Of a stretch of 41,723 nt of DNA, positions 15,576 through 22,980 are shown piece after piece. The position numbers and the translations under genes were made by a program. Within the stretch, counting starts at the first letter, position 1, and each line of letters begins with the position of its first letter. The stretch lies in IMG/VR virus record IMGVR_UViG_3300037248_000020, positions 1 through 41,723 of that record. One strand, 5' to 3'. The notes under the pieces are model-generated. The model saw only the letters and a program-made list of their open reading frames with translations, had not been told where the DNA came from and ran no database searches. Origin of the DNA: a virus.

Positions 15576-17276
15576 TTACGCGGCCGCGTCGTCCTTGCTG
15601 GATCCGCTTCCGTCGCCGCTTCCGCTTCCGCCGTCTCCCTTGTCGTCCTCGGTCGACTGATCCGCCGGAGCTCCCAGGGGTTTCGACGCCGCGGGGAGAG
15701 TGAGATCGAGGTCGAGCGTCTCGGCGAGCGTCTCTTCCGCGGAGATCTGCTCGAAGACTTCCTCGATGTCCTCGCCCGTTTCAGACACGATCGAGTCTCG
15801 AGACTTGAGTCGCGCGCCGATCGCGAGGACGGCCGCTTGAACGTCTTTCAGCGGGTCGACCCATTGCCAGCCGCGCGGTTCCCACTTGCCCGCTTTGAAC
15901 TTTTCCGGATCGCGCGAGTCGAGAACGAGCGTGCCGGCGAGAAGCGAGAGATCGAGGAAGTCTTCGAAGACGGGCTCGCAAAGACTCTCGATCATCCAGG
16001 ACTGATCGCGCTTCCACTGATCGCGCTCGATCAGGAGTCCGGATCTCATCGAGGAGTAATTGACTCCGACGAGGTCCGAGGCGAGCGCGTTATACGAGAC
16101 GCCGAGTCCCGTCGCGATCTGTCGGAGGATCGTGATCACAAAATTCGGAAACGCGTTCGCGGGGTGATCGGGGTTCCACTCTTTGAACGTCATCCCAGGG
16201 GGGAGCGTCTCGATCGTTCCGGGACTCGCTTCGAACGTGTACTTCTTATCTGGGTTCGGCTCTTCGAACGCCGACGCGTCGGTGTATTCGAGCCATCCCA
16301 TTTTTGCCGCTCCAGTTCGCGCGGCGACGAGCTCGGCCTCGACGTAGCCCTCGAGCATGCGGAGCTGGAGCATGACTGCATGGAACCAAGTAACGCCGCG
16401 CGTCTGGGACACGCGCTCGACGTCGTACAAATGAATTATGTCCTCGGCCGGGATCCGGATCCGCTCGAGCGAGCCGCCGAGGTCGCTCGGATGTCCTGGG
16501 TTGATCCAATAGGCGACCGGCCGAGCCCACTTGTCGACCTCGATCCCGCATCGGATCTCGTTCCCGTCCCTCGAGGGGGGGATCGAATACAGGTGATCAC
16601 ACTGATCGGAGTCGATGAGCTGGAGAGCGAAACGGAACTTGTTTCCCGCGAACCCGCGGACCTTGCGAATGAAAACCTCGCCGTCGACCGCGGTGTTTTT
16701 TAGTGCGACTTCCTGGACTCCGCGGAATGAGAGTCGCCCGTCGACGGTGCAGTTTTTTTTCTTGCACCATTCCGCCCACGCCTCGGAGATCTTGTCGTTA
16801 ATCGGACCCGCGAGGACGTCCTTCACCTTGCCGGAGCCCTTACAGGTTTTGCAGTCGTCCGGAGGGGGAGGGGTCGCGGCCGCGGCCTTCTTTCCCTTTC
16901 CGATCGGCGTCGCCGCCGGGATCTTCCCCGAGCCGTCGCATTTCGGACACTTCCCCGCGCTGTTTCGGACCTGGGGTCGATAGCCGATCCCCTTGTGACC
17001 GAGGACGTTCGCGAGCAGAAGGTTTAGAAAGTTTTTCGCGATCGGATTGTTTCGCGAGAGCTCACGGCCGCGAGCTCGTAAGAGTCGAAGGTTCCCGCGG
17101 ATTTCCTGATCGGCCGAGAGGATCGTCGCGATCCAGTCCAGTGTGAGACGGGTCCCCGATGCTCCAGAGTAGATCGTCGCGTTCGAACGCTTGAGCGAGA
17201 GCCCGACGCTCGAGCCGACGCTTAGGACGATCGAACGAAAAGCGCGACCGACCCAGGAAGATTTTTCTTTTTTCAT
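15576..17276 (-). CDS. Portal protein (lambda gpB family) with zinc-finger insertion
   Basis: This 566-residue protein forms the dodecameric ring through which DNA enters and leaves the head. Family features include RARGRELSRNNPIAKNFLNL near residue 70, VDGEVFIRK, VERVSQTRGVTWFHAVM and GVSYNALASDLVGVNYSSMR. Residues about 107-152 hold an insertion with CPKCDGSG (Cys110, Cys113) and CKTCKGSG (Cys142, Cys145) around an Ala/Pro/Lys linker. This is a pair of the CxxCxGxG motifs typical of the DnaJ zinc domain. The C-terminal 35 residues are Gly/Ser/Asp-rich and probably disordered. The start overlaps the previous stop by ATGA. Confidence 0.9.
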   Translation of the reverse strand: MKKEKSSWVGRAFRSIVLSVGSSVGLSLKRSNATIYSGASGTRLTLDWIATILSADQEIRGNLRLLRARGRELSRNNPIAKNFLNLLLANVLGHKGIGYRPQVRNSAGKCPKCDGSGKIPAATPIGKGKKAAAATPPPPDDCKTCKGSGKVKDVLAGPINDKISEAWAEWCKKKNCTVDGRLSFRGVQEVALKNTAVDGEVFIRKVRGFAGNKFRFALQLIDSDQCDHLYSIPPSRDGNEIRCGIEVDKWARPVAYWINPGHPSDLGGSLERIRIPAEDIIHLYDVERVSQTRGVTWFHAVMLQLRMLEGYVEAELVAARTGAAKMGWLEYTDASAFEEPNPDKKYTFEASPGTIETLPPGMTFKEWNPDHPANAFPNFVITILRQIATGLGVSYNALASDLVGVNYSSMRSGLLIERDQWKRDQSWMIESLCEPVFEDFLDLSLLAGTLVLDSRDPEKFKAGKWEPRGWQWVDPLKDVQAAVLAIGARLKSRDSIVSETGEDIEEVFEQISAEETLAETLDLDLTLPAASKPLGAPADQSTEDDKGDGGSGSGDGSGSSKDDAAA

Positions 17277-17887
17277 CGATCGAGTCCCGTCACGTCGACC
17301 CAGGTCGGGGGATAGGTCGGTTCCTCGGGTTCATTCGTGAACGCGATCACGGCCGTCGACCCCAGGCGCCCGGGATTTTTGAGCTGGAAGAGCTTCGAGC
17401 GATAGTGTCCGCGAAACCAGAGAAGATCCCTCGGAGGGATCTTCACGACCGCGCGTCCGGCGATCTGATAGCTCATCAAGTCGGCCGCGAGTCGTCCCTC
17501 GAGCGCGGCCTCGATCACGACGAGCATTCGCTCAATGTGCGAGATGTAGGCGCCGGCCGCGGCCGTCGAGACGTCGGACTCGATCGTGAGCTCGAGCACG
17601 TCGTTCGAGGGATCGTAGACTTCGCCCGTCCCTGTGTTCACGAGACGCTCGGCGCATTGATAGCGGCCGGCCGGGACCTCCGTCTTCGATGCTGGGATGA
17701 CGATGTCGAAGGACTGTCCGTCGGGGTTGGTCGTCGCGACCTGATTAAAGATCGCGGTCGCGCCGTTCGCGTAAAACGTGTACGTCCAGCCAGCCGAGGC
17801 GAGGTAGTCGTCGAAGGACCGATGAAACTTCACCGTCGTCCCGGCCGCGAAGCGACTCGGAACCTCGTCGGAGATTGTCGGGGGCAT
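17273..17887 (-). CDS. gpW-like head-tail connector protein with Ig-like N terminus
   Basis: The protein is 204 residues from ATG 17887 (a GTG at 17905 is possible; neither has a strong ribosome-binding site). Residues 1-110 look like an Ig-like beta domain (FHRSFDDYLASAGWTYTFY). The C-terminal part reads MLVVIEAALEGRLAADLMSY, then AGRAVVKIPPRDLLWFRGHY. That pattern matches small connector or gpW-like proteins encoded just before portals. It lies directly before the portal with ATGA overlap and is the first gene after the terminator at 17957. Confidence 0.65.
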   Translation of the reverse strand: MPPTISDEVPSRFAAGTTVKFHRSFDDYLASAGWTYTFYANGATAIFNQVATTNPDGQSFDIVIPASKTEVPAGRYQCAERLVNTGTGEVYDPSNDVLELTIESDVSTAAAGAYISHIERMLVVIEAALEGRLAADLMSYQIAGRAVVKIPPRDLLWFRGHYRSKLFQLKNPGRLGSTAVIAFTNEPEEPTYPPTWVDVTGLDR

Positions 17888-17956
17888 CTGTTCGGACGGT
17901 AGCACCTTGCAGGGAAACGATTTAGGCGTCGCGCGCCGAAAATGACCGAGGTAATG

Positions 17957-17980
17957 AAAAAGCCCCCGAGAGCCGGGGGC
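17957..17980 (-). terminator. Intrinsic terminator after accessory gene block
   Basis: On the minus strand a perfect 7-bp stem (GCCCCCG and CGGGGGC, 5-base loop) is followed by five Ts. It lies 37 bp after the stop of the 85-residue gene and 70 bp before the connector gene. It separates terminase and accessory transcription from the head operon. I see no strong promoter between it and 17887, so read-through, antitermination or an unrecognised late promoter must drive the head genes. Confidence 0.85.
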
Positions 17981-18016
17981 CGAAGTCTAGCAGGTTTTTC
18001 CGACGAGGAGCTTCGA

Positions 18017-18274
18017 TTATGGCACGTTTGACGCGGGTTTGAGCGACTTCCTCGGCCGGCCGCCGAGCTTGCCGTTCTCGCGGACTGCCTCGGCCTTCGC
18101 TTCCGACTTCGCTCGACCGCCTTTTCGACCGATCATCTTGAAATAGTCCGACATGACCGATTGCACTTCGAGAACAGGGATCGAGCGCATCCGCGCGCTC
18201 CCGATCGACTTCGCGAACCCGCCGCGACGCCCGATCTTCGCCATGTACTTCGATAGGACCGAGTTCGGTTTCAT
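18017..18274 (-). CDS. Small basic protein with repeated IGRxGGxAKS motif
   Basis: The 85-residue protein starts MKPNSVLSKYM; the longer upstream frame is excluded as shadow because this start overlaps the previous stop by ATGA. It contains AKIGRRGGFAKS, KMIGRKGGRAKS and a degenerate NGKLGGRPRKS. The two full copies are 43 residues apart. Such Lys/Arg-Gly-Gly repeats occur in small bacterial KGG-type proteins and in AT-hook-like DNA binders. Nucleic-acid binding is plausible but unproven. It is the last gene before the terminator. Confidence 0.6.
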   Translation of the reverse strand: MKPNSVLSKYMAKIGRRGGFAKSIGSARMRSIPVLEVQSVMSDYFKMIGRKGGRAKSEAKAEAVRENGKLGGRPRKSLKPASNVP

Positions 18275-18609
18275 CGCGCGACCGCCTCCCTCGCCTTCGC
18301 CAATTCGGGGTACTGGAGCGCCCACTCCTCCCAATCGCTGAGACGCAAACCGTGACAGAACTCGTGAGCGTCCGATGCGGTTGTTTTTCCGATCAGATCG
18401 CCCTCGCATTTCAATTCCTTGAGATGGATCTCGCTTTCTCTAGTCCGCCCTTGAGCGCGTAGAACAGCCGCGGTCGGAGCGGTCGGAGCCGTGATCGCTT
18501 GAGGCGATCTAACCGACGACGAGCGCGATCGGCTCGCCGTGACCGTGAACCCGATAATTGCGATCGCTGCCAGAGCTAAAACGAAAACTGTGATGACGAC
18601 TTGCCTCAT
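18271..18609 (-). CDS. Small membrane-anchored periplasmic protein, unknown
   Basis: The start at ATG 18609 is set by GGAGG eight bases upstream. The 112-residue product has an N-terminal transmembrane segment (VVITVFVLALAAIAIIGFTV), a Ser/Thr/Ala/Pro spacer, then a charged domain with two cysteines (KCEGD and EFCHGL) that could form a disulphide. Residues LRLSDWEEWALQYPELAKA form a terminal helix. I do not recognise the family. A membrane-anchored accessory protein between terminase and portal could act in superinfection exclusion; that is a guess from topology. Confidence 0.6.
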   Translation of the reverse strand: MRQVVITVFVLALAAIAIIGFTVTASRSRSSSVRSPQAITAPTAPTAAVLRAQGRTRESEIHLKELKCEGDLIGKTTASDAHEFCHGLRLSDWEEWALQYPELAKAREAVAR

Positions 18610-18670
18610 GTGATTTTCCTCCAAAACCTAAGCCTATTAAAGTATCTCGCCTGAACCGGCCGTTCCCAAG

Positions 18671-18943
18671 TTACCGATGAGCGCCTCGATCTCGGTCCGC
18701 ACCCCATTCGGTTAGATAGCTGCCTTCCCAGCCCTTGATTTCCTCGCCCGACAAACCGCAACAAACTAGGATCGCCATCCGGTGATCGCCGAAAACGGTG
18801 ATTTCGACGGCGAGCTCGAGCAGCTCCCCACGAGAAGCACTAGACAAAACCAAGCCGGAAAACTGCTTCCCGTGATACATCCCCGTTACCTTGTCGCCCG
18901 CCTTGAGTCCGATCGCTGCGTTTGTTTTCATGGGTTCGCTCAT
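18671..18943 (-). CDS. Hypothetical 90-residue protein
   Basis: The start at ATG 18943 follows AGGAGAG and overlaps the previous stop by ATGA. The product has a small beta-barrel-like N terminus (GLKAGDKVTGMYHGKQFSGL) and then ELAVEITVFGDHRMAILV with a CC pair. A fold resembling small SH3-like adaptor domains is possible. Function unknown; it is a member of the accessory block between terminase and portal. Confidence 0.55.
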   Translation of the reverse strand: MSEPMKTNAAIGLKAGDKVTGMYHGKQFSGLVLSSASRGELLELAVEITVFGDHRMAILVCCGLSGEEIKGWEGSYLTEWGADRDRGAHR

Positions 18944-19209
18944 AAAATCTCTCCTGGGCATCCGACGACGACCGATCCGACGATCGCGAACCCCGCGGTC
19001 GTACTGCCCCTCTGTCGGAGCTTCGTCGCTTTGATGTTCACGGGACCGCGCGCGAGGTTCGCCGTGACCATTAGCCGGCCGTCCTCGAGGGACATAATCT
19101 CGACGAGTCCCTCGAGGAGCTTCTCGAGCTCTCCCCGCGAGAACCCCTGTTCGGCGTGTTTCGGCCGGATGTCGGTCTCTTTGCCGTTCCACTCGATGAG
19201 CGTCGCCAT
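18940..19209 (-). CDS. DUF3846-like small protein
   Basis: The 89-residue protein reads DIRPKHAEQGFSRGELEKLL, then VEIMSLEDGRLMVTANLA, ending in AGFAIVGSVVVGCPGEIL. This order (a GFSxxELxxxLEG helix, a DGRxMVxN strand and a final G-x-VVV strand) matches DUF3846, a small protein common in phages and plasmids. Its biochemical role is unknown to me. It overlaps genes on both sides by one and four bases, in the accessory operon. Confidence 0.65.
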   Translation of the reverse strand: MATLIEWNGKETDIRPKHAEQGFSRGELEKLLEGLVEIMSLEDGRLMVTANLARGPVNIKATKLRQRGSTTAGFAIVGSVVVGCPGEIL

Positions 19210-19388
19210 TATTGCGACCTCCGCGATCCGTCCAGGACCTCGTCGATCGTGAGCGCTTTTTTCTTGAGGTCCTGAGCGTCGCGCATGATCTCGCCGCGCT
19301 GCTCCTGGGTGAGTCGCTCGTAGGTCCGGAAAACTTGCTTGCGTTGCTGCCAGATCCGGAGAGCTTCGTAGAAGAATTTCGTGTCCAT
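19209..19388 (-). CDS. Hypothetical 59-residue helical protein
   Basis: This short gene begins MDTKFFYEALRIWQQRKQVF at ATG 19388, with AGGGA upstream, and ends in TAATG overlapping the next start. It is nearly all helical and charged. The overlap and codon use support it as real although short. No family recognised. It is the first gene of the accessory block downstream of terminase. Confidence 0.6.
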   Translation of the reverse strand: MDTKFFYEALRIWQQRKQVFRTYERLTQEQRGEIMRDAQDLKKKALTIDEVLDGSRRSQ

Positions 19389-19568
19389 TTTGTCCCTGTC
19401 TCGGGTCGACCGCGTCGGTCGCCCGCTTTCTTGCTGATCAAAGACTAAAACCTAAGCCTGTAGATTGAAAGAGAAAAACGAAGTGAGCACTTACTAACGT
19501 TCATAGTGACTACTGTGATAATGCGGGAGTGACAGAGGTAACGCGGTTTTGCCGGTTTTCCCGGGTTT
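19389..19568. promoter_or_regulatory. AT-rich intergenic region after terminase
   Basis: This 180-bp gap between terminase and the accessory block is clearly poorer in GC than its surroundings. It holds a small inverted repeat (AAGTG and CACTT, 19481-19492) and the 18-base promoter-like element at 19505-19522. It also has the 13-base sequence AAAACCTAAGCCT (19447-19459), repeated at 18623-18635 before another accessory gene. On the minus strand a TTCAAT or TTTAAT lies just upstream of each copy, so the repeats may mark promoters for the accessory genes. Confidence 0.45.
19505..19522 (+). promoter_or_regulatory. Promoter/operator-like element, copy 1
   Basis: AGTGACTACTGTGATAAT on the plus strand matches 17 of 18 bases of the minus-strand element at 37352-37369. 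Both contain TGN-GATAAT, an extended -10 form. Read as a promoter, this copy would point into the terminase gene in antisense. Read as an operator, orientation may not matter. There is no good -35 hexamer. Confidence 0.45.
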
Positions 19569-21566
19569 TTACCAGTTTTTGACCCAGGAAGAGCCCCCCG
19601 ATTGGGGTCGGAGGACCGGCCGATCGGGTGCCTGATCCTGGGGTTTCGCTTGCGGTTTGACCTCATCCGAGGGGATCGAGAGCTCGATCGCCTTCTCGCC
19701 GAGTTTGTCGAGTTGCCATTTTCCGATCGTGTAGAGCGCGGCGAGGTTATAAACCTCGAGATCGAGAGCCTCGTTCCGAGCTCGAGTTTTGATGTACTCG
19801 CGGACGAACTGTCCGCCCTTCTTCACCCGCCGAACCCGCTTCTCGCTCGTGAGCTGATCGAGATATTCATCGTCGACGAAGTGAGGGAGATGCATATAAC
19901 CGGGACCTGGAGCGGGGATCTTCATCCTCGCGAAGATCCGATCCTTCGCCGTGTCGGTCCCGATCGTGTAGAGCTTCACGCGATACGAATTGTTGAGCGA
20001 GAACTTGCCGAGGATCGGTTGAGCGCTCTCGCTCGAGCCCTTGAGCGCGAAGATCCGTCGACGTTGCCGCGCCTTCACGAATCGATACACGTCGTCGGAG
20101 TTGTGACCGCCGGAGTCGACCATCGCGCAATGTATCCGGATCTTCCGGCCGGACTCGTGCTCGAACTCGGTGAGGAGAAACTCGTCGACGTCGTTCCAGA
20201 CATCGGTCTGTCCTGGATCCCCGAAAAATGCTTGATAGGCGATCAGCCAGGACTCCTCTTTCGCTCCCCAGCCCTTGACGACGACCTCGAGTCGATCGCC
20301 CTGGACGTCGACCGCGGCCGTGAGGATCGCGACGCCCTTCGGAACGTCCGCGGCGAAGTCCTCGCATCGGCGCCGGAGCGTGTGCGGTTCGAGTGAGTCC
20401 CCTTGCTCTTCCCAGGTCTCGCCGAGTCGGAGGTTAATGAACGCCTTCATTTTTTCGGGATTCTTTTCCTCGTTCGCTTCGTGCCATTCTTGCGCGAGCG
20501 CTTTCCAGTTCTGCCGCCAGGGGGAATAGAGCGCGTTAATGTAGAACCCGACGATCGGCCGGCCGGGGAACGCGGCGATCCAGGTCCCCGCGTCGAGCAT
20601 AGATTGTTTTCGGTATTCGGGGATCTTCGCTTTGCAGCTCACGCAAACGTAAAAGACGGATCCGGCGACGACCTGTCCGTCGGCGTCGACCGCGTACGTG
20701 AGCCGATAGTCCCGCGGTTGATTGTCTCCCAGATCCGGATCTCTCCAGAGAAGCGGTTGCATAAAACTGCACACGGGACACGGGACGTGGAACGTTCGTT
20801 GATCGCTCCGCTCGTAACCTTTCTCGATCGCGGAGATCCCCTTCGGCTTTGCCGGCGTCGAGCCCTTGACGATCTTGTAGTTCGCGAACGCGTCGGTCCG
20901 GCGTGTCCCGATCATGATCGGATCGCCCTCGCCCTCGACGTCCAGGGGATAGCCGTCGATCTCATCGAACAGGACGACGGGGACCGGATCCGATCGGAGA
21001 CCCGAGCCGGCGTTCGCTCCGGTGAGTTTCAGAAAACCCCCGGGGAACTCTTTGAGCGAGAGAGTGTTTCCGGACTTGCGCGAGACGCGATCGCGGACTT
21101 TGATCTTGAGGACCGCGGTCGACTCGATCATCGGCGTGATCCGCTTTTTTCCGTAGTCCTTCGCGTTGTCGATCGTCGGTTGCACGAGCATGATCGGTTT
21201 CGGATCGATGTCCATGAAGTAGCCGACGATGTTATTCAGGACCGCGTCGGAGTAGCCGATCTGGGTCGACTTCTGGACGACGACTTCGTGAACGAGCGGA
21301 TCGAGAACCGCGTTCATCATTTCTACCTGGAACTTCTCGGCGCGAAACGGTCCCGGCCGATCGGTCGATCCCTTCGGCATGACGCGATGTTTCTCCGCCC
21401 ACTCCGCGACCGTGATGTCTTCCGGCGGAGCGAACAGAGCGAGCGCGTCCTGTCGCCGCGCGCGGTAGACCTGGAGAGCGCGCGGATCGTCCTCGAGCCT
21501 AAACGACTCGGGGAGCTTGAACGACCCGATCGTCGTCGTCGGGGTCGTATTGGCTAAGACACTCAA
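19569..21566 (-). CDS. Terminase large subunit (GpA family)
   Basis: This 665-residue packaging motor compares with 641 in lambda gpA. The ATPase domain has the variant Walker A VVQKSTQIGYSD near residue 100 and Walker B VPVVLFDEIDGYP near 200. A zinc-ribbon-like part has CPVCSFMQPL and FYVCVSCKAKIPEYRKQ. The nuclease domain contains AAVDVQGDRLEVVVKGWG, CAMVDSGGHNSDD and RNEALDLEVYNLAALYTIGK, as in the family. The start is TTG at 21566 with AAAGG upstream, inside the small subunit's end (68-bp overlap). GpA-type terminases usually cut at cos sites, but I could not place cos. Confidence 0.95.
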   Translation of the reverse strand: MSVLANTTPTTTIGSFKLPESFRLEDDPRALQVYRARRQDALALFAPPEDITVAEWAEKHRVMPKGSTDRPGPFRAEKFQVEMMNAVLDPLVHEVVVQKSTQIGYSDAVLNNIVGYFMDIDPKPIMLVQPTIDNAKDYGKKRITPMIESTAVLKIKVRDRVSRKSGNTLSLKEFPGGFLKLTGANAGSGLRSDPVPVVLFDEIDGYPLDVEGEGDPIMIGTRRTDAFANYKIVKGSTPAKPKGISAIEKGYERSDQRTFHVPCPVCSFMQPLLWRDPDLGDNQPRDYRLTYAVDADGQVVAGSVFYVCVSCKAKIPEYRKQSMLDAGTWIAAFPGRPIVGFYINALYSPWRQNWKALAQEWHEANEEKNPEKMKAFINLRLGETWEEQGDSLEPHTLRRRCEDFAADVPKGVAILTAAVDVQGDRLEVVVKGWGAKEESWLIAYQAFFGDPGQTDVWNDVDEFLLTEFEHESGRKIRIHCAMVDSGGHNSDDVYRFVKARQRRRIFALKGSSESAQPILGKFSLNNSYRVKLYTIGTDTAKDRIFARMKIPAPGPGYMHLPHFVDDEYLDQLTSEKRVRRVKKGGQFVREYIKTRARNEALDLEVYNLAALYTIGKWQLDKLGEKAIELSIPSDEVKPQAKPQDQAPDRPVLRPQSGGSSWVKNW

Positions 21567-22125
21567 GGGCGCCTTTCAGCGATCGATCGATTTTCACTTG
21601 CGAGACCGCGAGATCGGTTTCGCCGAGGACCTCGGCCGCGAGCCTGGGGGGAAGCGCGAGGATCCGCGTCCGGATCTCGACGACGATCGCCTGGAGGTCC
21701 TTCGTTACCTTCTCGATCGAGACGAGCTGCTCGCGCTTCTCGGCGAGCTCGATCTGTTTCAGCTCCGACTCGATCGACAACATCTTGTGACGCGTCGCCG
21801 ACGCCGAGGTCGCGGGTCCGCCGGCGTCGCCGTCTCCGTCTTCCGGAAGCGCGCGCTCGACGAGCTTTTTCTGGAGATAGCGAACGTACCAGCGAAAACA
21901 GGCGACGACGTCATACACGCCGCGCTCCGACCGCGGGAGTCCTTCCTTCGCGAGCTGCTGGACACGCCTCGAGCCGAGGTTGAGTTCGTGAGCACACTCC
22001 TCGATCCGGCCGACCCAGGTCGGGACGCGACGACTCAAACTCTTTGCGGGTTTCGGCGCCGGCGTCGCCTTCGACTTTTTCTTCGACTTTTTCTTCGACA
22101 TTTTTTTCGACATTTTTTTCGACAC
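21499..22125 (-). CDS. Terminase small subunit (Nu1-like)
   Basis: The 208-residue protein would recognise the packaging site and recruit the large subunit. Residues about 40-75 form a winged-helix-like DNA-binding domain (ECAHELNLGSRRVQQLAKEG). The C-terminal half is helical (IELAEKREQLVSIEKVTKDL) and ends in an acidic segment. The N terminus is a tandem repeat of MSKK then KSKK units encoded by a 12-base repeat, giving three possible ATG starts (22125, 22113, 22101). It overlaps the large-subunit gene by 68 bp. Confidence 0.85.
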   Translation of the reverse strand: MSKKMSKKMSKKKSKKKSKATPAPKPAKSLSRRVPTWVGRIEECAHELNLGSRRVQQLAKEGLPRSERGVYDVVACFRWYVRYLQKKLVERALPEDGDGDAGGPATSASATRHKMLSIESELKQIELAEKREQLVSIEKVTKDLQAIVVEIRTRILALPPRLAAEVLGETDLAVSQVKIDRSLKGALECLSQYDPDDDDRVVQAPRVV

Positions 22126-22166
22126 GAGTTCGAGTGTAGTCCGGAGAGGGGAAGCGGTCGCGGAAC

Positions 22167-22520
22167 TTAGGACGCGCGACGACCGGAAACGAGCGGCGTC
22201 CCGTAGATCTGTCGCTCGCGCGCGTAATCGATCAGAAGCGGGACCTTCTGGATCGGGACGCGCTTCACGAGCTCGAGGATCTCGTCGTCTCCGAGCGTGT
22301 ACGAGAGATCCGGTTCGACGCGGACGCCGCCGTGCGTGACGACCGGCCGTCGTTCCTGGATCTCGATCGTGAGGGTGATCGTCGCCGTTCGCGCGAGCTC
22401 GAGGAGCGCACGCGCGTAGAGATATAGTCGGCCGAGGGGTCGAAGTCCGACGACCAAGTCGATCGAGCCATCAGGTTTTACTCTGCTCTGAGTTTTGAAC
22501 GCCCACGTCGGAAGCTCCAT
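22167..22520 (-). CDS. Hypothetical 117-residue protein
   Basis: The start at ATG 22520 follows AAAGG and lies 50 bp inside the previous gene. The product begins MELPTWAFKTQSRVKPDGSI and ends with LVKRVPIQKVPLLIDYARER. A beta-rich first part is followed by helices. Its place just before terminase recalls accessory packaging proteins, but I recognise no family. Confidence 0.5.
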   Translation of the reverse strand: MELPTWAFKTQSRVKPDGSIDLVVGLRPLGRLYLYARALLELARTATITLTIEIQERRPVVTHGGVRVEPDLSYTLGDDEILELVKRVPIQKVPLLIDYARERQIYGTPLVSGRRAS

Positions 22521-22794
22521 CGTTGAGCCTTTCGGTCGGAACCGTGCGCGTCCCGATAAACACAAAATTGAAAGCGAGCGGCGAGACCTGGACCCGTTTG
22601 TATTCATACGCGGGAAACCTCAGTCGCAAGTCCGCGGCGATCTCCTCGAGAATCGCCTCGACGCCCGCGGCGTCCCAGCCCTTCCCCGGGTTCGGCTTGA
22701 GGAGTCGGAGCGTGCAGCTCTTGTTTCCGAGCGCAAAGACTTTCACGCGAAGATGCGTCACGATCGGAACGTCGCGCTCGCCGAAGTGTCTCAC
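22471..22794 (-). CDS. Hypothetical 107-residue protein
   Basis: The GTG start at 22794 lacks a strong ribosome-binding site. The product is compact and mixed alpha/beta (GWDAAGVEAILEEIAADLRL, VQVSPLAFNFVFIGTRTV) with a Ser/Asp-rich tail. It may bind RNA or DNA weakly, as it is basic in the first half. It shows no recognised domain, and its 3' end overlaps the next gene by 50 bp. Confidence 0.5.
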   Translation of the reverse strand: MRHFGERDVPIVTHLRVKVFALGNKSCTLRLLKPNPGKGWDAAGVEAILEEIAADLRLRFPAYEYKRVQVSPLAFNFVFIGTRTVPTERLNDGASDVGVQNSEQSKT

Positions 22795-22806
22795 GAGCTT
22801 TGTATA

Positions 22807-22968
22807 TCACGAGAGCCCGCCGTCGTCTTCCCACTTCTCGAGAGCGAGAGAGCGCGAGCGGAGTACTCCGTCGACCAGGCGAACACAGAACTCGATCAAG
22901 CTCTCGGGCTCGTTCTCGCGCAGTACTCGGTCGACGACCCGAACACAGAACTCAATGAAGCTCTCCAT
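22807..22968 (-). CDS. Microprotein with two tandem 20-residue repeats
   Basis: The 53-residue frame starts with ATG at 22968 in a TGATG overlap with the zinc-finger gene stop. It encodes ESFIEFCVRVVDRVLR and ESLIEFCVRLVDGVLR, followed by a short tail. The DNA repeat has an exact 60-base period (22861-22920 against 22921-22980). Each unit is one amphipathic helix with a single cysteine, so the protein could be a two-helix hairpin or a disulphide-linked dimer. No family recognised. The stop-start coupling and the conservative differences between repeats (F/L, V/L, R/G) support translation. Confidence 0.6.
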   Translation of the reverse strand: MESFIEFCVRVVDRVLRENEPESLIEFCVRLVDGVLRSRSLALEKWEDDGGLS

Positions 22969-22980
22969 CAGTCGCCCGCT
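22861..22980. repeat. Two-copy 60-bp tandem repeat
   Basis: Units at 22861-22920 and 22921-22980 align without gaps over their first 45 bases. The identical core includes GAACACAGAACTC at 22881 and 22941, and AGTACTC, GTCGAC and AGCTCTC blocks are shared. The repeat lies in the coding region of the 53-residue microprotein, covers 20 codons per unit and keeps the frame. Confidence 0.85.

Noticed and set aside
22126-22166. cos site next to terminase small subunit
   Set aside because: A GpA-type terminase suggests cos packaging, but I see no recognisable cohesive-end motif in this short gap, and the circular assembly gives no end information.
22861-22980. Two-unit repeat as a CRISPR fragment
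   Set aside because: The units are adjacent without spacers, keep a reading frame, and no cas genes are present.
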